46,129 nucleotides of DNA. Source: Bacteroidota bacterium. Its GTDB lineage: Bacteria > Bacteroidota > Bacteroidia > Chitinophagales > Chitinophagaceae. Of the stretch, positions 1 to 8,006 are shown piece after piece (position 1 is the stretch's first letter; each line of letters begins with the position of its first letter). The stretch spans positions 1 through 46,129 of the forward strand of contig RDXK01000101.1 in the NCBI GenBank assembly GCA_004292605.1. The letters run 5' to 3'. The position numbers were made by a program, and so were the translations under genes. Below the pieces are notes generated by a model. It searched no databases. It was not told the origin of the DNA and was given only the letters and a program-made list of their open reading frames with translations.

Positions 1-99
1 TTTCCTAAATTGACAAATATTCCTTCGTATTGAGCTTAACGTTGTGGGCAGACGGAATGCTCTCCCACACACCTGCACAAAGCCCAATTCGTTAGCGGT
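1..99 (+). repeat. attC-like repeat, family 2, left-truncated by window edge
   Basis: Bases 11-80 match 5449-5517 almost base for base. Inside are GCTTAAC (a perfect RYYYAAC box) and, at 91, GTTAGCGG. TTGTG pairs with CACAA, and GTGGG pairs with CCCAC, giving a folded strand. Only the right part of the site lies in the window. Confidence 0.55.
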
Positions 100-179
100 A
101 AGTTTAGGGCGACCCAACAAGAGTTTTGTAACACATTCAAAATATGTGGTCTAATAGTTAAATAAAAAATAATTCAATT

Positions 180-839
180 ATGACAACTTTAAAAATTTTG
201 ACAATGGCAACAATGCTCCCCTTTGGCTTTACTTCTTGTAACGCCAAATCGTCTGAAACAGCAACAAATTTCACAAAATTAGAAAATCCTGAATTAGACA
301 GTTCAACAACGCAAATTCTTACAATTACAAAAGTGAAAAAGCCTTGGTATGCGTGGCGCGGTTTAGTGGCTGGTAAAATGGAAAAAAGTATTCCAGAATA
401 CCAAGCTATCAAAGGATTAAATCAAAAATTCTACTCCTTTACAGAAAATCACAAACTGTTTGGTGGTATTTATTTTTGGCAAAAACAAGAAGACGCCCTC
501 GCTTGGTTTAATAAGGCTTGGTACGATAGAACTGAGAAGAAATATGGTACGAAAGGCATTGTAACGTATTATAAAGTACAGTCTATCAAGACTATTGCAA
601 CGGTATACATAAACACAAAAGATTTGTATGCTACAATTACCTACCAAAAAGAAGACACTTTTTTGATAGAAAATTCGGCAGAAGGTTTACTAAAAATATT
701 TACTTTGACAGATGATAAAAACCAAAGCTGTTATCTAACCCTGTGGCAAAATCAGAAGAAAGCATCGGACTATTTTAAACTAAAAAATGTAACGAATGAG
801 TTTTTTGATGTTCCTCTTTTTATTGTAAATGAAAAATAA
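180..839 (+). CDS. Lipoprotein with YdhR-like (putative monooxygenase fold) domain
   Basis: This is a 219-residue protein with an N-terminal hydrophobic leader ending FTSC, a lipobox that would put it in the outer or inner membrane facing the periplasm. The middle (about residues 50-130) resembles the YdhR family of small dimeric alpha+beta-barrel 'putative monooxygenase' proteins: a KPWYAWRGLV start, a GGIYFW strand, an AWFNKAW helix and a KYG.KG turn. The second half (about 140-219) may be a second, diverged copy of the same fold. The true activity of this family is not established. It is the first gene of cassette 1 and its end overlaps the following sigma-factor gene by 11 bases, so the two are probably translated together. 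No catalytic residue can be named from sequence alone. Confidence 0.6.
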   Translation: MTTLKILTMATMLPFGFTSCNAKSSETATNFTKLENPELDSSTTQILTITKVKKPWYAWRGLVAGKMEKSIPEYQAIKGLNQKFYSFTENHKLFGGIYFWQKQEDALAWFNKAWYDRTEKKYGTKGIVTYYKVQSIKTIATVYINTKDLYATITYQKEDTFLIENSAEGLLKIFTLTDDKNQSCYLTLWQNQKKASDYFKLKNVTNEFFDVPLFIVNEK

Positions 840-1662
840 AATAATGCTTTCCCCGGATAATTTCAGTGAAAATACAGATAATTCGTTAATACAAGAAGCT
901 CTCGCAGGCAATAGAAAGTCGTTAGAAAAATTGATAAAAAAACACCAAGACTATATTTACAATATAGCACTACGACTTTTTCTTGACCCTCATGATGCCT
1001 TAGATGCCACACAGGAAGTGTTGATTAAAGTAGTAACTCACTTAAAGACATTCAAAAGTGAAAGTAATTTCAAAACGTGGCTCTACCGAATAGTGTTTAA
1101 CCATTTTCTTAACACGCCAAAAAGAAAAATAGAATTAGTTATTGCTAATAGAATAGACTTAATTGGTGGCTACTCAGAAGACAATGGCATTAATGAACAT
1201 AGTGAAAAAGAAATAGAAGAAGTTCGCATTCTTTGTTCTACTGCTATGCTAATGTGTTTAAATAGGGAGCAACGGTTATTATACATTGTGGGAGAAATAT
1301 TTGGCACAGACCATACACTTGGGGCAGAACTATTTGAAACAACTCCTGCCAATTATAGGGTAAAACTCCACAGAGCAAAAGCAGATTTATTGACTTTTGT
1401 TTCTGGGAAATGTGGCATTATAGACTCTAAAAATCCTTGTCGTTGTCCCAAAAAGACAAGACTAATGGTTGAACAAAAAATAGTTGATAAAGAACACTTA
1501 CGTTTCAATACTTCATTTACAACCAAAGTTTCTGAAATTGTAGAACAAAAGAGAGAAAGTTTGAGTGACGAAATTCAATTAAAATTACAACAACTTTTTA
1601 AGGACAGTCCTTTTCAAACAAAAAATGAATTGGATAAACTTATTAACGATATAGTAAAATAA
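829..1662 (+). CDS. ECF-type RNA polymerase sigma factor with C-terminal extension
   Basis: This 277-residue protein has a sigma-70 region 2 (about residues 15-95), with the ALAGN...LIKKHQDYIYNIALR start, the DATQEVLIKV core helix and the FKSESNFKTWLYRI DNA-melting segment. A region 4-like stretch follows (about 130-190), with REQRLLYIVGEIFG and the RVKLHRAKADL recognition-helix end. After it comes a Cys-rich patch (GKCG and NPCRC) and about 70 further residues, a layout seen in some Bacteroidota ECF sigma factors. The gene overlaps the upstream lipoprotein gene by 11 bases and is the last gene of cassette 1. No anti-sigma factor is next to it; the overlapping lipoprotein is not obviously one. 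An alternative start is the ATG at 844. Confidence 0.8.
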   Translation: MKNKIMLSPDNFSENTDNSLIQEALAGNRKSLEKLIKKHQDYIYNIALRLFLDPHDALDATQEVLIKVVTHLKTFKSESNFKTWLYRIVFNHFLNTPKRKIELVIANRIDLIGGYSEDNGINEHSEKEIEEVRILCSTAMLMCLNREQRLLYIVGEIFGTDHTLGAELFETTPANYRVKLHRAKADLLTFVSGKCGIIDSKNPCRCPKKTRLMVEQKIVDKEHLRFNTSFTTKVSEIVEQKRESLSDEIQLKLQQLFKDSPFQTKNELDKLINDIVK

Positions 1663-1665
1663 AAA

Positions 1666-1788
1666 ACTACCACAAACACGGGTTTTGCGTCAGGCGGGGT
1701 GACGTGCAAACTTGGAGCTTTGTGCTTCTATTCAAGTTCAGTGCAGGTTGACAGTTTTATGCTCCGAAGCCCGAAACCGTTAGCAGCA
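1666..1788 (+). repeat. attC-like repeat, family 1 (copy A)
   Basis: Starts four bases after the sigma-factor stop with CTACCACAAAC and ends in GTTAGCAGC at 1779. The 88 bases 1681-1768 align without gaps to 3685-3772 with four mismatches by eye. Internal pairings: GGTTT with AAACC, CGTCA with TGACG, and CTTGGAGC with GCTCCGAAG, the last with one unpaired base as in attC L boxes. Confidence 0.6.
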
Positions 1789-1827
1789 AGGCTATATAAA
1801 CAAAGCCAAATAGATGAAATGTAAAAC

Positions 1828-2163
1828 ATAAACGAACTCATTACGCTAAATGACTTTTCAAAAGTTGAAATTAGAGTAGGCACAGTAATTCGTGCTGAAC
1901 TCTTCAAAGAGGCAAAAAAGCCAGCATATAGAATTGTTATTGACTTTGGCGAATTCGGAATCAAAAAGACATCTGCACAAATCACTAAACTATATGTCCT
2001 GGAAGAAATAATTGGGAAGCAAGTGATAGCAGTCACAAACTTTCCTAAGAAGCAAACAGCCAATATTTTAAGCGAGTGTTTAGTTCTGGGAGCAGTGAAT
2101 AACGAAGAAGTTACCTTATTGACAACAGACAAGCAAGTGAAAAACGGACTAAGAATTGGATAA
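1828..2163 (+). CDS. csaA: CsaA-like tRNA-binding domain protein, no standard start codon
   Basis: An open frame of about 110 codons reads FSKVEIRVGTVI at its start, then KKPAYRIVIDFGE, KKTSAQIT, GKQVIAVTNFP and ends VKNGLRIG. This is the CsaA / EMAP-II-type tRNA-binding OB-fold domain, over its whole usual length of about 110 residues. CsaA has been linked to protein export and to tRNA binding; its exact role is uncertain. The frame has no ATG, GTG or TTG at the expected place: an in-frame ATG at 1819 is followed at once by TAA, and the ATG at 1814 is in another frame. Either translation begins at ATA (1828) or a nearby non-standard codon, or one small indel or substitution has broken the start. 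It is the first gene of cassette 2. Confidence 0.65.
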   Translation: MNELITLNDFSKVEIRVGTVIRAELFKEAKKPAYRIVIDFGEFGIKKTSAQITKLYVLEEIIGKQVIAVTNFPKKQTANILSECLVLGAVNNEEVTLLTTDKQVKNGLRIG

Positions 2164-2307
2164 TTTCGGTATCTAATACAAAAAATATGCACGTATTTTC
2201 TATCTAATACAGTCAATGACGATGTTGAATTCAGCAAATCAATGTACAATTTAAAAAGCGTCAAGTATGGCACTGTGCAATACTTGACGCTGACAATATT
2301 GATGCTT

Positions 2308-3168
2308 TTAAATTTTATTTTCAAAGGCTTCTTTATAATCACTAACGAACTGATGAAAGGTTGTCGGTTTACGGTTAAGTAGAAATTCCAAATCTCTGGT
2401 TGTTGATTTAAAATAATTAAGTTTAATGTAATGGTAGAGTGTCGCTAAAAAGTCAACAGTGTTTTGAGGTAATCCAAATTTTAATAGAGTTTCTTTATAT
2501 TCTACTTCTGTTGGATTTACATTTTTGATATTTCGCTGTAACACTTTTGAAAATATCTCAGATATTTTTGAATGTGAAAGTGCTTCTGGACCTGTAATTG
2601 TGTACGTTTTACCTACATGTTCTTCTGGCTTTTCAAGAACGTTAGCGATTGCCTCAGCTACATCTCTGATGTCATTATACGATGTTTCGCCATTTTCTGT
2701 TGGTAAAAAAATCATATCCTTCTTAATTGCCCATAAATCGTAATTAATAAAGTTCTGGAAAATAAAATTAGGTCTGATTATGGTAAAGCCGATGCTAGAT
2801 TCGTTAACTGCAATTTCAGCTCTGTAGTGTGAACTACTTGGATTAGCATCTGCTCCCATTACCGTTGTCAGCACAATATGATTTACCAACTTTTCTTTTG
2901 CTTTAGCTAGTAGCGGAACAATTTGTTCAGCAAACTGATGAGAACCTGATGGTGCAACTAAATAAATTGATTTTACACCTTCAAGCAGTTCATCGAATGT
3001 AGATGGATTGTTTAAGTCATATTTAATCGTTAAAACATCATCACCAAACTTATGCTGCATTTTTTCTAAGTTATCAAAGCTTGCGACTTTAATTTTTAAA
3101 CCTTTTTTCTGAAGTGCTTTTGCTACGTGACTTCCAAACGTTCCTGTTGATCCTGTTACTAAAATCAT
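2308..3168 (-). CDS. NmrA-like NAD(P)-dependent oxidoreductase (atypical SDR)
   Basis: This 286-residue protein starts with the Rossmann dinucleotide motif TGSTGTFG (residues 5-12) and continues with VASFDNL, the GVKSIYLVAPSG strand and HIVLTTVMGAD. This is the NmrA / quinone-oxidoreductase-2 group of atypical short-chain dehydrogenases, which bind NAD(P) and reduce quinones or act as redox sensors. No Tyr-x3-Lys catalytic pair of classical SDRs is evident. It is the only leftward gene among the cassettes and is divergent from an HxlR-type regulator, an arrangement typical for electrophile- or quinone-responsive pairs. Its promoter and a palindromic operator lie between the two genes. The substrate is unknown. 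Confidence 0.8.
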   Translation of the reverse strand: MILVTGSTGTFGSHVAKALQKKGLKIKVASFDNLEKMQHKFGDDVLTIKYDLNNPSTFDELLEGVKSIYLVAPSGSHQFAEQIVPLLAKAKEKLVNHIVLTTVMGADANPSSSHYRAEIAVNESSIGFTIIRPNFIFQNFINYDLWAIKKDMIFLPTENGETSYNDIRDVAEAIANVLEKPEEHVGKTYTITGPEALSHSKISEIFSKVLQRNIKNVNPTEVEYKETLLKFGLPQNTVDFLATLYHYIKLNYFKSTTRDLEFLLNRKPTTFHQFVSDYKEAFENKI

Positions 3169-3191
3169 GTTTTGTTTTTGAAATGTTTACG

Positions 3192-3222
3192 TTGCAAATG
3201 TAATTCCATTAGTTTACTTTTG
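3192..3222 (+). promoter_or_regulatory. Bacteroidota-type promoter for the HxlR gene
   Basis: TACTTTTG (3215-3222) fits the TAnnTTTG -7 element, and TTG at 3192-3194 lies 20 bases upstream as a -33 element. The regulator starts 53 bases further on. Confidence 0.5.
3195..3202 (-). promoter_or_regulatory. -7 element for the NmrA-like gene
   Basis: Read on the minus strand this is TACATTTG, a perfect TAnnTTTG, about 27 bases before the ATG. No clear -33 TTTG was seen. It lies inside the divergent rightward promoter, so both genes would be controlled from one site. Confidence 0.5.
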
Positions 3223-3228
3223 TAACTT

Positions 3229-3244
3229 GTTACCATATGGTAAC
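3229..3244. promoter_or_regulatory. Perfect 16-base palindrome, probable HxlR-family operator
   Basis: GTTACCATATGGTAAC is perfectly symmetric and sits between the divergent genes, just past the rightward -7 element. A second half-site pair, GTAAC-TT-GTTAC (3222-3233), overlaps it, and GTAAC recurs at about 3257 and 3268. HxlR-type dimers bind such short inverted repeats, so self-repression plus control of the oxidoreductase is likely. Confidence 0.6.
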
Positions 3245-3275
3245 TATTAAGAAACTAGTAACAAAAAAGTAACTC

Positions 3276-3602
3276 ATGGAACAGAATCTTAAGAATGAAA
3301 ACTCGTACTGTCCTGTATCAAAAACATTGTCTTTTATAGGTGGAAGATGGAAAGTTGTCATCCTGTTTTATCTTCAAAATGGCAAAAGACGATTTGGAGA
3401 AATTGCTGCACGAATTCCCAATATTTCGAGAAAAGTACTTACCGAGCAACTAAAAGAATTAGAAGCAGACGGTTTGATTCAAAGAGAATATTTTAAAGAA
3501 ATTCCTCCAAGAGTTGAGTATAGTATAACTACTTTAGGGCTAAGTTTAAACAATGTCCTTAAAGAAATGGAGAATTGGGGAGTCCAAAACAAAAATCTAT
3601 AA
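3276..3602 (+). CDS. HxlR-family winged-helix transcriptional regulator
   Basis: This 108-residue protein has the full HxlR (DUF24) winged-helix layout: CPVSKTLSFIGGRWKVVILF, the helix-turn-helix region RFGEIAARIPNISRKVLTEQLKELE, the wing DGLIQREYF..IPPRVEYSIT and the dimerisation helix LNNVLKEMENWG. A conserved Cys (residue 12) near the N-terminus is the position used by redox- and aldehyde-sensing relatives, so thiol sensing is possible. It is divergent from the NmrA-like oxidoreductase and very likely regulates it and itself through the palindrome between them. It is the last gene of cassette 2. Confidence 0.9.
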   Translation: MEQNLKNENSYCPVSKTLSFIGGRWKVVILFYLQNGKRRFGEIAARIPNISRKVLTEQLKELEADGLIQREYFKEIPPRVEYSITTLGLSLNNVLKEMENWGVQNKNL

Positions 3603-3670
3603 TTTTCAAATGGCTTCAATTAAATCTGACGTGAGATTGCTTCTAACAAATTTATAGTTAAAGACAAGCC

Positions 3671-3809
3671 CAGCCACCAACACAGGTTTTACGTCAGGCG
3701 GGGTGACGTGCAAACTTGAAGCTTTGTGCTACTATTCAAGTTCAGTGCAGGTTGACAGTTTTGTGCTCCGAATTCCCCAAATTCACAAACCCCCGAAACG
3801 TTAGTGGCA
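3671..3809 (+). repeat. attC-like repeat, family 1 (copy B)
   Basis: Begins CAGCCACCAAC and ends GTTAGTGGCA (3800-3809). It shares 88 aligned bases with copy A and carries about 12 extra bases near its right end. The CGTCA/TGACG pairing is kept. Confidence 0.6.
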
Positions 3810-3839
3810 ATTTTGACAATAAAATGTAATGTACTTACA

Positions 3840-5318
3840 ATGACCAAACTAATCATATCAATTCTATCCCTACTACTGTACGGCGTTTTAAGTTATGGCC
3901 AACCATACATGATACGTGCATTCCAACCATCGCATATTTATAATCAAATACCTTATGGTGCAAATAAAGAAGCAGGTAGATATGTACAAGCTGACGATGC
4001 CAAAATTTATTATGAGGTATATGGGAATGGACAACCAATTGTTCTTCTACATGGAGGGTTATTTGGTTCAATAATGGAGTATGCTGATTTAATAGATAAA
4101 TTGAAATCAAATTATCAAGTTATAGCTATCGCTACAAGAGGTCATGGAAAATCAGAAATTGGAAGAGAACCATTAACGCTGCTACAACGAGCCAATGACG
4201 CGTTGGCAGTTATTAACGCAGTTACAAAAGATAGCGTCACCGTGATTGGCTTTAGCGACGGTGGCTATTCTGCATACAATTTAGCAGCATTGTACCCAAA
4301 AAAAGTAAAAAAAATGATTGTAATTGGAGCTGGAGAATTGAAACCTGGCTTTCGAGACTTCTCTATTACTGCAAGCCAAGCAATAGAAATGGATAAGCCA
4401 TTTTGGGAGCAACAATTAAAACTTATGCCTGAACCAAACAGATTAGATGATGTGTTCTCGCAAGTAGCAAAATGTTATAGCCAAGTAATTATTAGTAAAG
4501 ATTTATTGGGTAAAATTAAGTGCCCCGTTATGATTATTGCAGGTGACAAAGACGAAGGAAATCCTATAGAGCGTGTACTAACTGCGGCAAGACATATATC
4601 AAATCATCAAATAGCTATTATCCCAAATACCGGACATGCTTGTCATAACGACAATTTTCCGGCCTTCTGGGAATGTGTTGCACCTTTTCTTGATGCTCCT
4701 AAAAACAACTATTATACATTGGCTGACGATAATCTGGAAGCATTCCAAGTGTCGTATGTGTTAAAACGAGTAAAAAATCGACCGATGATACAAGTTGCAA
4801 AAGATTCATCAGTTAAATCGGTTGACGAACCTACTTTTGTAAAAGTTAAAGGAACTAACTTCCGAGATGGTGAAATAGAAGTAAAGGTTTTAAGTAAATT
4901 GCTACACACTGCACCAGACTTTGCTCGAGGATTCATTGGAATTGCATTTAGAATTAGTGACGATAACTCTAAATTTGAATCTATTTATATCAGACCAGCA
5001 AACGGAAGATCAGACCAACAAATCAGACGCAATCACAGCATACAATATTTCTCCTATCCAAATTTCAAATTTGACCGATTGAGACAGGAATCTCCAGAGA
5101 TCTACGAATCCTATGCGGATATGGCACTAAACGAATGGATAAAGATGAAAGTAGTTGTAAAAGGAACGCAGGCTAAACTATTTCTGAACGACAATAATCA
5201 ACCATCACTAATTGTAAACGATCTCAAGCTAGGAGCAAACACCTCAGGAGGAATTGGACTTTTTGTAGATATTGGTACAGATGGATACTTTACAGACTTA
5301 AAAATAACCAACTACTAA
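3840..5318 (+). CDS. Secreted alpha/beta hydrolase fused to a LamG/DUF1080-like domain
   Basis: A signal peptide (MTKLIISILSLLLYG...) is followed by an alpha/beta-hydrolase domain (about residues 35-285). It has the oxyanion turn VLLHGG, the nucleophile elbow GFSDGG, an acid in AGDKDEG and a histidine in NTGHACHND. After a linker, about residues 325-490 form a beta-rich domain (DGEIEVKVL, GFIGIAFRI, WIKMKVVVKG, LFLND, GGIGLFVDIGTDGYFTDLKI) of the concanavalin-like LamG/DUF1080 type, which usually binds or cleaves sugars. The combination suggests an exported esterase or peptidase held on a ligand. A GTG at 3804 in frame lies inside the repeat end, so the ATG at 3840 is preferred because it begins the signal peptide. 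It is the only gene of cassette 3. Confidence 0.8.
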   Translation: MTKLIISILSLLLYGVLSYGQPYMIRAFQPSHIYNQIPYGANKEAGRYVQADDAKIYYEVYGNGQPIVLLHGGLFGSIMEYADLIDKLKSNYQVIAIATRGHGKSEIGREPLTLLQRANDALAVINAVTKDSVTVIGFSDGGYSAYNLAALYPKKVKKMIVIGAGELKPGFRDFSITASQAIEMDKPFWEQQLKLMPEPNRLDDVFSQVAKCYSQVIISKDLLGKIKCPVMIIAGDKDEGNPIERVLTAARHISNHQIAIIPNTGHACHNDNFPAFWECVAPFLDAPKNNYYTLADDNLEAFQVSYVLKRVKNRPMIQVAKDSSVKSVDEPTFVKVKGTNFRDGEIEVKVLSKLLHTAPDFARGFIGIAFRISDDNSKFESIYIRPANGRSDQQIRRNHSIQYFSYPNFKFDRLRQESPEIYESYADMALNEWIKMKVVVKGTQAKLFLNDNNQPSLIVNDLKLGANTSGGIGLFVDIGTDGYFTDLKITNY

Positions 5319-5326
5319 TACAAAAA

Positions 5327-5538
5327 CTGCCACTAACAGGAGGCTAAGTGTAAGTATAGGCAGATGAGTAAGCTGCATATCACGTACACTTCTTGTTTGC
5401 TCCTACCATTTGGCAGACCGACCGCTTTTCGAACATTTTTATTTAACTTGACAAATATTCCTTCGTATTTGGCTTAACGTTGCGGGCTGACGGAATGCTT
5501 TCCCACACACCTGCAACAAATCCGAAACCGTTGATGGT
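5327..5538 (+). repeat. Long attC-like repeat, family 2 (copy E), with an extra 5' module
   Basis: Begins CTGCCACTAAC right after the hydrolase stop and ends GTTGATGG at 5530, about 205 bases in all. The right half (5449-5517) matches bases 11-80; the left half (5338-5445) has no second copy here. GTTGCGGG pairs with CCTGCAAC (one G-T pair), the same position at which the first copy pairs TTGTG with CACAA. An internal GGCTTAAC box suggests two sites fused end to end. Confidence 0.55.
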
Positions 5539-5561
5539 AATTTTAAAAACAATGGTTAATT

Positions 5562-6899
5562 ATGAAAAGAAGTCTAATATTAACAGTCATACAACTTTTT
5601 AGTCTCAACCTATTTTCACAGGATTACAGTCCTCAAATCGACAGTCTACTTAATGCTTACAGAACATTAAATAAATTTAATGGTACTATATTAGTATATA
5701 AAAATGGGAAGACTACATATCACAAAAGATTAGGCTATAAGGACAAGAATAAAAATATACTATTAAACAAAAATAACATTTTTCCTATTGGGTCTTTAAC
5801 AAAACCCTTCACTTCCATTTTGATTTTAAAGTTAATTGAGCAGAAACTTATTTCTCTTGATGACAAAATCAATAAGTTCATTCCAGAATATCCAAGGGGT
5901 AGCGAAATAACAATTCAAAATCTTCTTACGCACACATCTGGCATCTATGAAGAGCTAAGAAATTCTAAATATCTCCAACAACTTTACTCAAAAAAAACAT
6001 TTAATCATGATGAGAAAATGTCATTCTTTATAAATGAACCACTAGATTTTGACCCTGGTAGCAAATTCAGTTACTGTAACTCTGGTTATACTTTGCTTGG
6101 TATAATTATCGAGAAAATAACTGGCGTATCTTATTCTCAAAATTTAAAGAAATATATATTTAAACCTTTAAAAATGAATAATACCGGGTTTGATTATAGA
6201 AGAATTAAAAAGGGCAGAGTAACAGGATATAGTTACTTATCAAATTCTAAAAATATTGAGGTTGAAATTCCTAACGCAGACCTACTTTTTTCATCTGGTG
6301 CTCTATATAGTAATTTGAAAGATTTACAAAAGTTTTACAGAGGACTTAAATTGGGAACTATTATCTCCGACAGGGCATTAAAACAATCAATTTCAATTTT
6401 CGAGCAAGGATATGGATTAGGCTGGTATATAGATAAAATTGGTAATGATTCTGTTGTAAATCATGGAGGTAATCTTGAGGGCTTTACAAGTTATTTTGCT
6501 ATGAATTTAAATAAAGATATTTGTGTGATTTTGCTGAGTAATACGACCTCTACTTCGTTAGAGAGAATAGGTAATTCGATTTATAAAATTATTACTAACC
6601 AACCTTATATTCTGCCTAAGCCAAAACAAGAAATTATATTATCAGAAGAGACAATATCTATTTATACAGGTGAATACAAGGTTTCAGATAGTTATATTGT
6701 TAAAGTAACATTGGAAGATGGCAAATTATTTTTTCAGACCAATAATGAACAAAAAAATAGAATTCTAGCAGAGAAAGAATCTCATTTTTTTATAATTGAC
6801 GAAGACATTGAAATAGAATTTATTAAAACAAATGGTAAGGTTAGAGAGATTAAAATAAAACAAGGTCTTTCAATAAAATTTGGAGACAAGATTAACTAA
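5562..6899 (+). CDS. Serine hydrolase of the class C beta-lactamase / PBP-like family, secreted
   Basis: A 445-residue protein with a signal peptide ending in FSQ. The beta-lactamase-type transpeptidase fold spans about residues 20-345 and shows the three active-site motifs in order: SLTK (nucleophile Ser and general base Lys, within FPIGSLTKPF), YCN (Y-x-N) and HGG (replacing KTG, as in esterase/peptidase members). The last about 90 residues form a small beta-rich C-terminal domain like those found after many such hydrolases. Members of this family are mostly D-amino-acid peptidases or esterases; a true beta-lactamase activity cannot be read off. It is the single gene of cassette 4, with codon use more AT-rich than the genes after 10 kb. 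Confidence 0.85.
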   Translation: MKRSLILTVIQLFSLNLFSQDYSPQIDSLLNAYRTLNKFNGTILVYKNGKTTYHKRLGYKDKNKNILLNKNNIFPIGSLTKPFTSILILKLIEQKLISLDDKINKFIPEYPRGSEITIQNLLTHTSGIYEELRNSKYLQQLYSKKTFNHDEKMSFFINEPLDFDPGSKFSYCNSGYTLLGIIIEKITGVSYSQNLKKYIFKPLKMNNTGFDYRRIKKGRVTGYSYLSNSKNIEVEIPNADLLFSSGALYSNLKDLQKFYRGLKLGTIISDRALKQSISIFEQGYGLGWYIDKIGNDSVVNHGGNLEGFTSYFAMNLNKDICVILLSNTTSTSLERIGNSIYKIITNQPYILPKPKQEIILSEETISIYTGEYKVSDSYIVKVTLEDGKLFFQTNNEQKNRILAEKESHFFIIDEDIEIEFIKTNGKVREIKIKQGLSIKFGDKIN

Positions 6900-6906
6900 A
6901 AAACTT

Positions 6907-7041
6907 CTGCTAACATTGTATTGGCAATAGCAGGGCTAACAATTGTAAACTAATCATTTGTAATTCAATGGGGCATTTGTGCAGCTGTTGGATTGAGGTG
7001 TTTTAATCCACCAACATCGGTAATACTTTTCGGTTAATCGC
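6907..7041 (+). repeat. attC-like repeat, family 3 (copy F)
   Basis: Starts CTGCTAAC eight bases after the serine-hydrolase stop and ends GTTAATC at 7033. TGGATT (6989-6994) pairs with AATCCA (7005-7010). It shares no long block with the other repeats, but has the same ends, spacing and location. Confidence 0.4.
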
Positions 7042-7086
7042 AATCTCAAGAAAGACATCCTAAACAAAAAAAACAAAATATTAAAA

Positions 7087-8001
7087 ATGAATAGACTATT
7101 TCAGTTGACCGTTTTACTATTATTACTTGTAATGAGTTGCAAGATACCAAACAACAAGACCGATTTGTTGCGGAAAAAAATTAAACAAATTGTATCTGGC
7201 AAAAATGCAGTAGTTGGAGTTTCAATTATAGGAAATGATGGGAAAGACACTCTATCTTTAAACGGAGAAAGACGTTTTCCAATGCAAAGCGTTTTTAAAT
7301 TTCATATAGCATTAGCTGTCATATCGGAGATTGATAAAGGCAACCTTTCATTAGACCAGGCAATAGAGATAAGCAAAAATGAACTATTGCCCGAAGACTT
7401 TTGGAGTCCACTGAGGGACGAAAATCCAAATGGTGGGAGTTTTACAATTGAAAAACTAATTCAATATTCTGTTTCTCACAGCGACAATACTGCTTGTGAT
7501 GTTTTAATACGAATCATTGGAACACCTAAGACGGTCGAAGAGTATATTAAAAAGAGTGGAATAGTTGATATACAAATCATTTTTAATGAAGAAGAAATGC
7601 AGGCAAAGTGGGAAAATATGTTTCAAAACTGGACTACACCAAAAGCAGCAAGTACAACTCTTAAACTGTTTTATGAAAATAAAAACAACTTGCTTTCAAA
7701 AACCTGTTACGACTTCTTTTGGAAAACCAATAAAGAGACGACAACAGGAAAAAAACGAATAAAAGGACTGTTACCCGAAGGAACAATTGTTGCTCACAAG
7801 ACAGGCTGGTCAGGGACAAACAAAGAAACAGGAATTACTGCCGCTGTAAACAATATTGGAATAGTATTTTTACCAGACGGTAAATATTTTATTATTAGCG
7901 TTTTTGTAACTGAATCAAAAGAAAACTTTGACACCAACGAAAAAATTATCGCCGACATTGCAAAAGCAGCATATGATTATTTCACCACAACGACTAAATA
8001 G
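7087..8001 (+). CDS. Class A beta-lactamase (subclass A2-like), lipoprotein
   Basis: This is a 304-residue serine beta-lactamase homologue. A lipobox LVMSC (Cys18) predicts a membrane-anchored periplasmic enzyme. The active-site motifs are S68-V-F-K71, S132-D-N134, an omega-loop acid in NEEEM (168-171) followed by QNW, and K238-T-G240. The QNWTTPKA segment after the omega loop is the feature that groups it with the A2 branch common in Bacteroidota (CepA/CfxA/PER type). All catalytic positions are present, so it should be active against penicillins or cephalosporins; the spectrum cannot be predicted. It is the single gene of cassette 5, without a visible regulator. Confidence 0.9.
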   Translation: MNRLFQLTVLLLLLVMSCKIPNNKTDLLRKKIKQIVSGKNAVVGVSIIGNDGKDTLSLNGERRFPMQSVFKFHIALAVISEIDKGNLSLDQAIEISKNELLPEDFWSPLRDENPNGGSFTIEKLIQYSVSHSDNTACDVLIRIIGTPKTVEEYIKKSGIVDIQIIFNEEEMQAKWENMFQNWTTPKAASTTLKLFYENKNNLLSKTCYDFFWKTNKETTTGKKRIKGLLPEGTIVAHKTGWSGTNKETGITAAVNNIGIVFLPDGKYFIISVFVTESKENFDTNEKIIADIAKAAYDYFTTTTK

Positions 8002-8006
8002 AAAAA

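Noticed and set aside
1728-2342. 204-codon leftward frame opposite the CsaA-like gene
   Set aside because: It runs through the repeat, CsaA frame and the end of the NmrA-like gene and shows no protein family; the CsaA frame explains the region.
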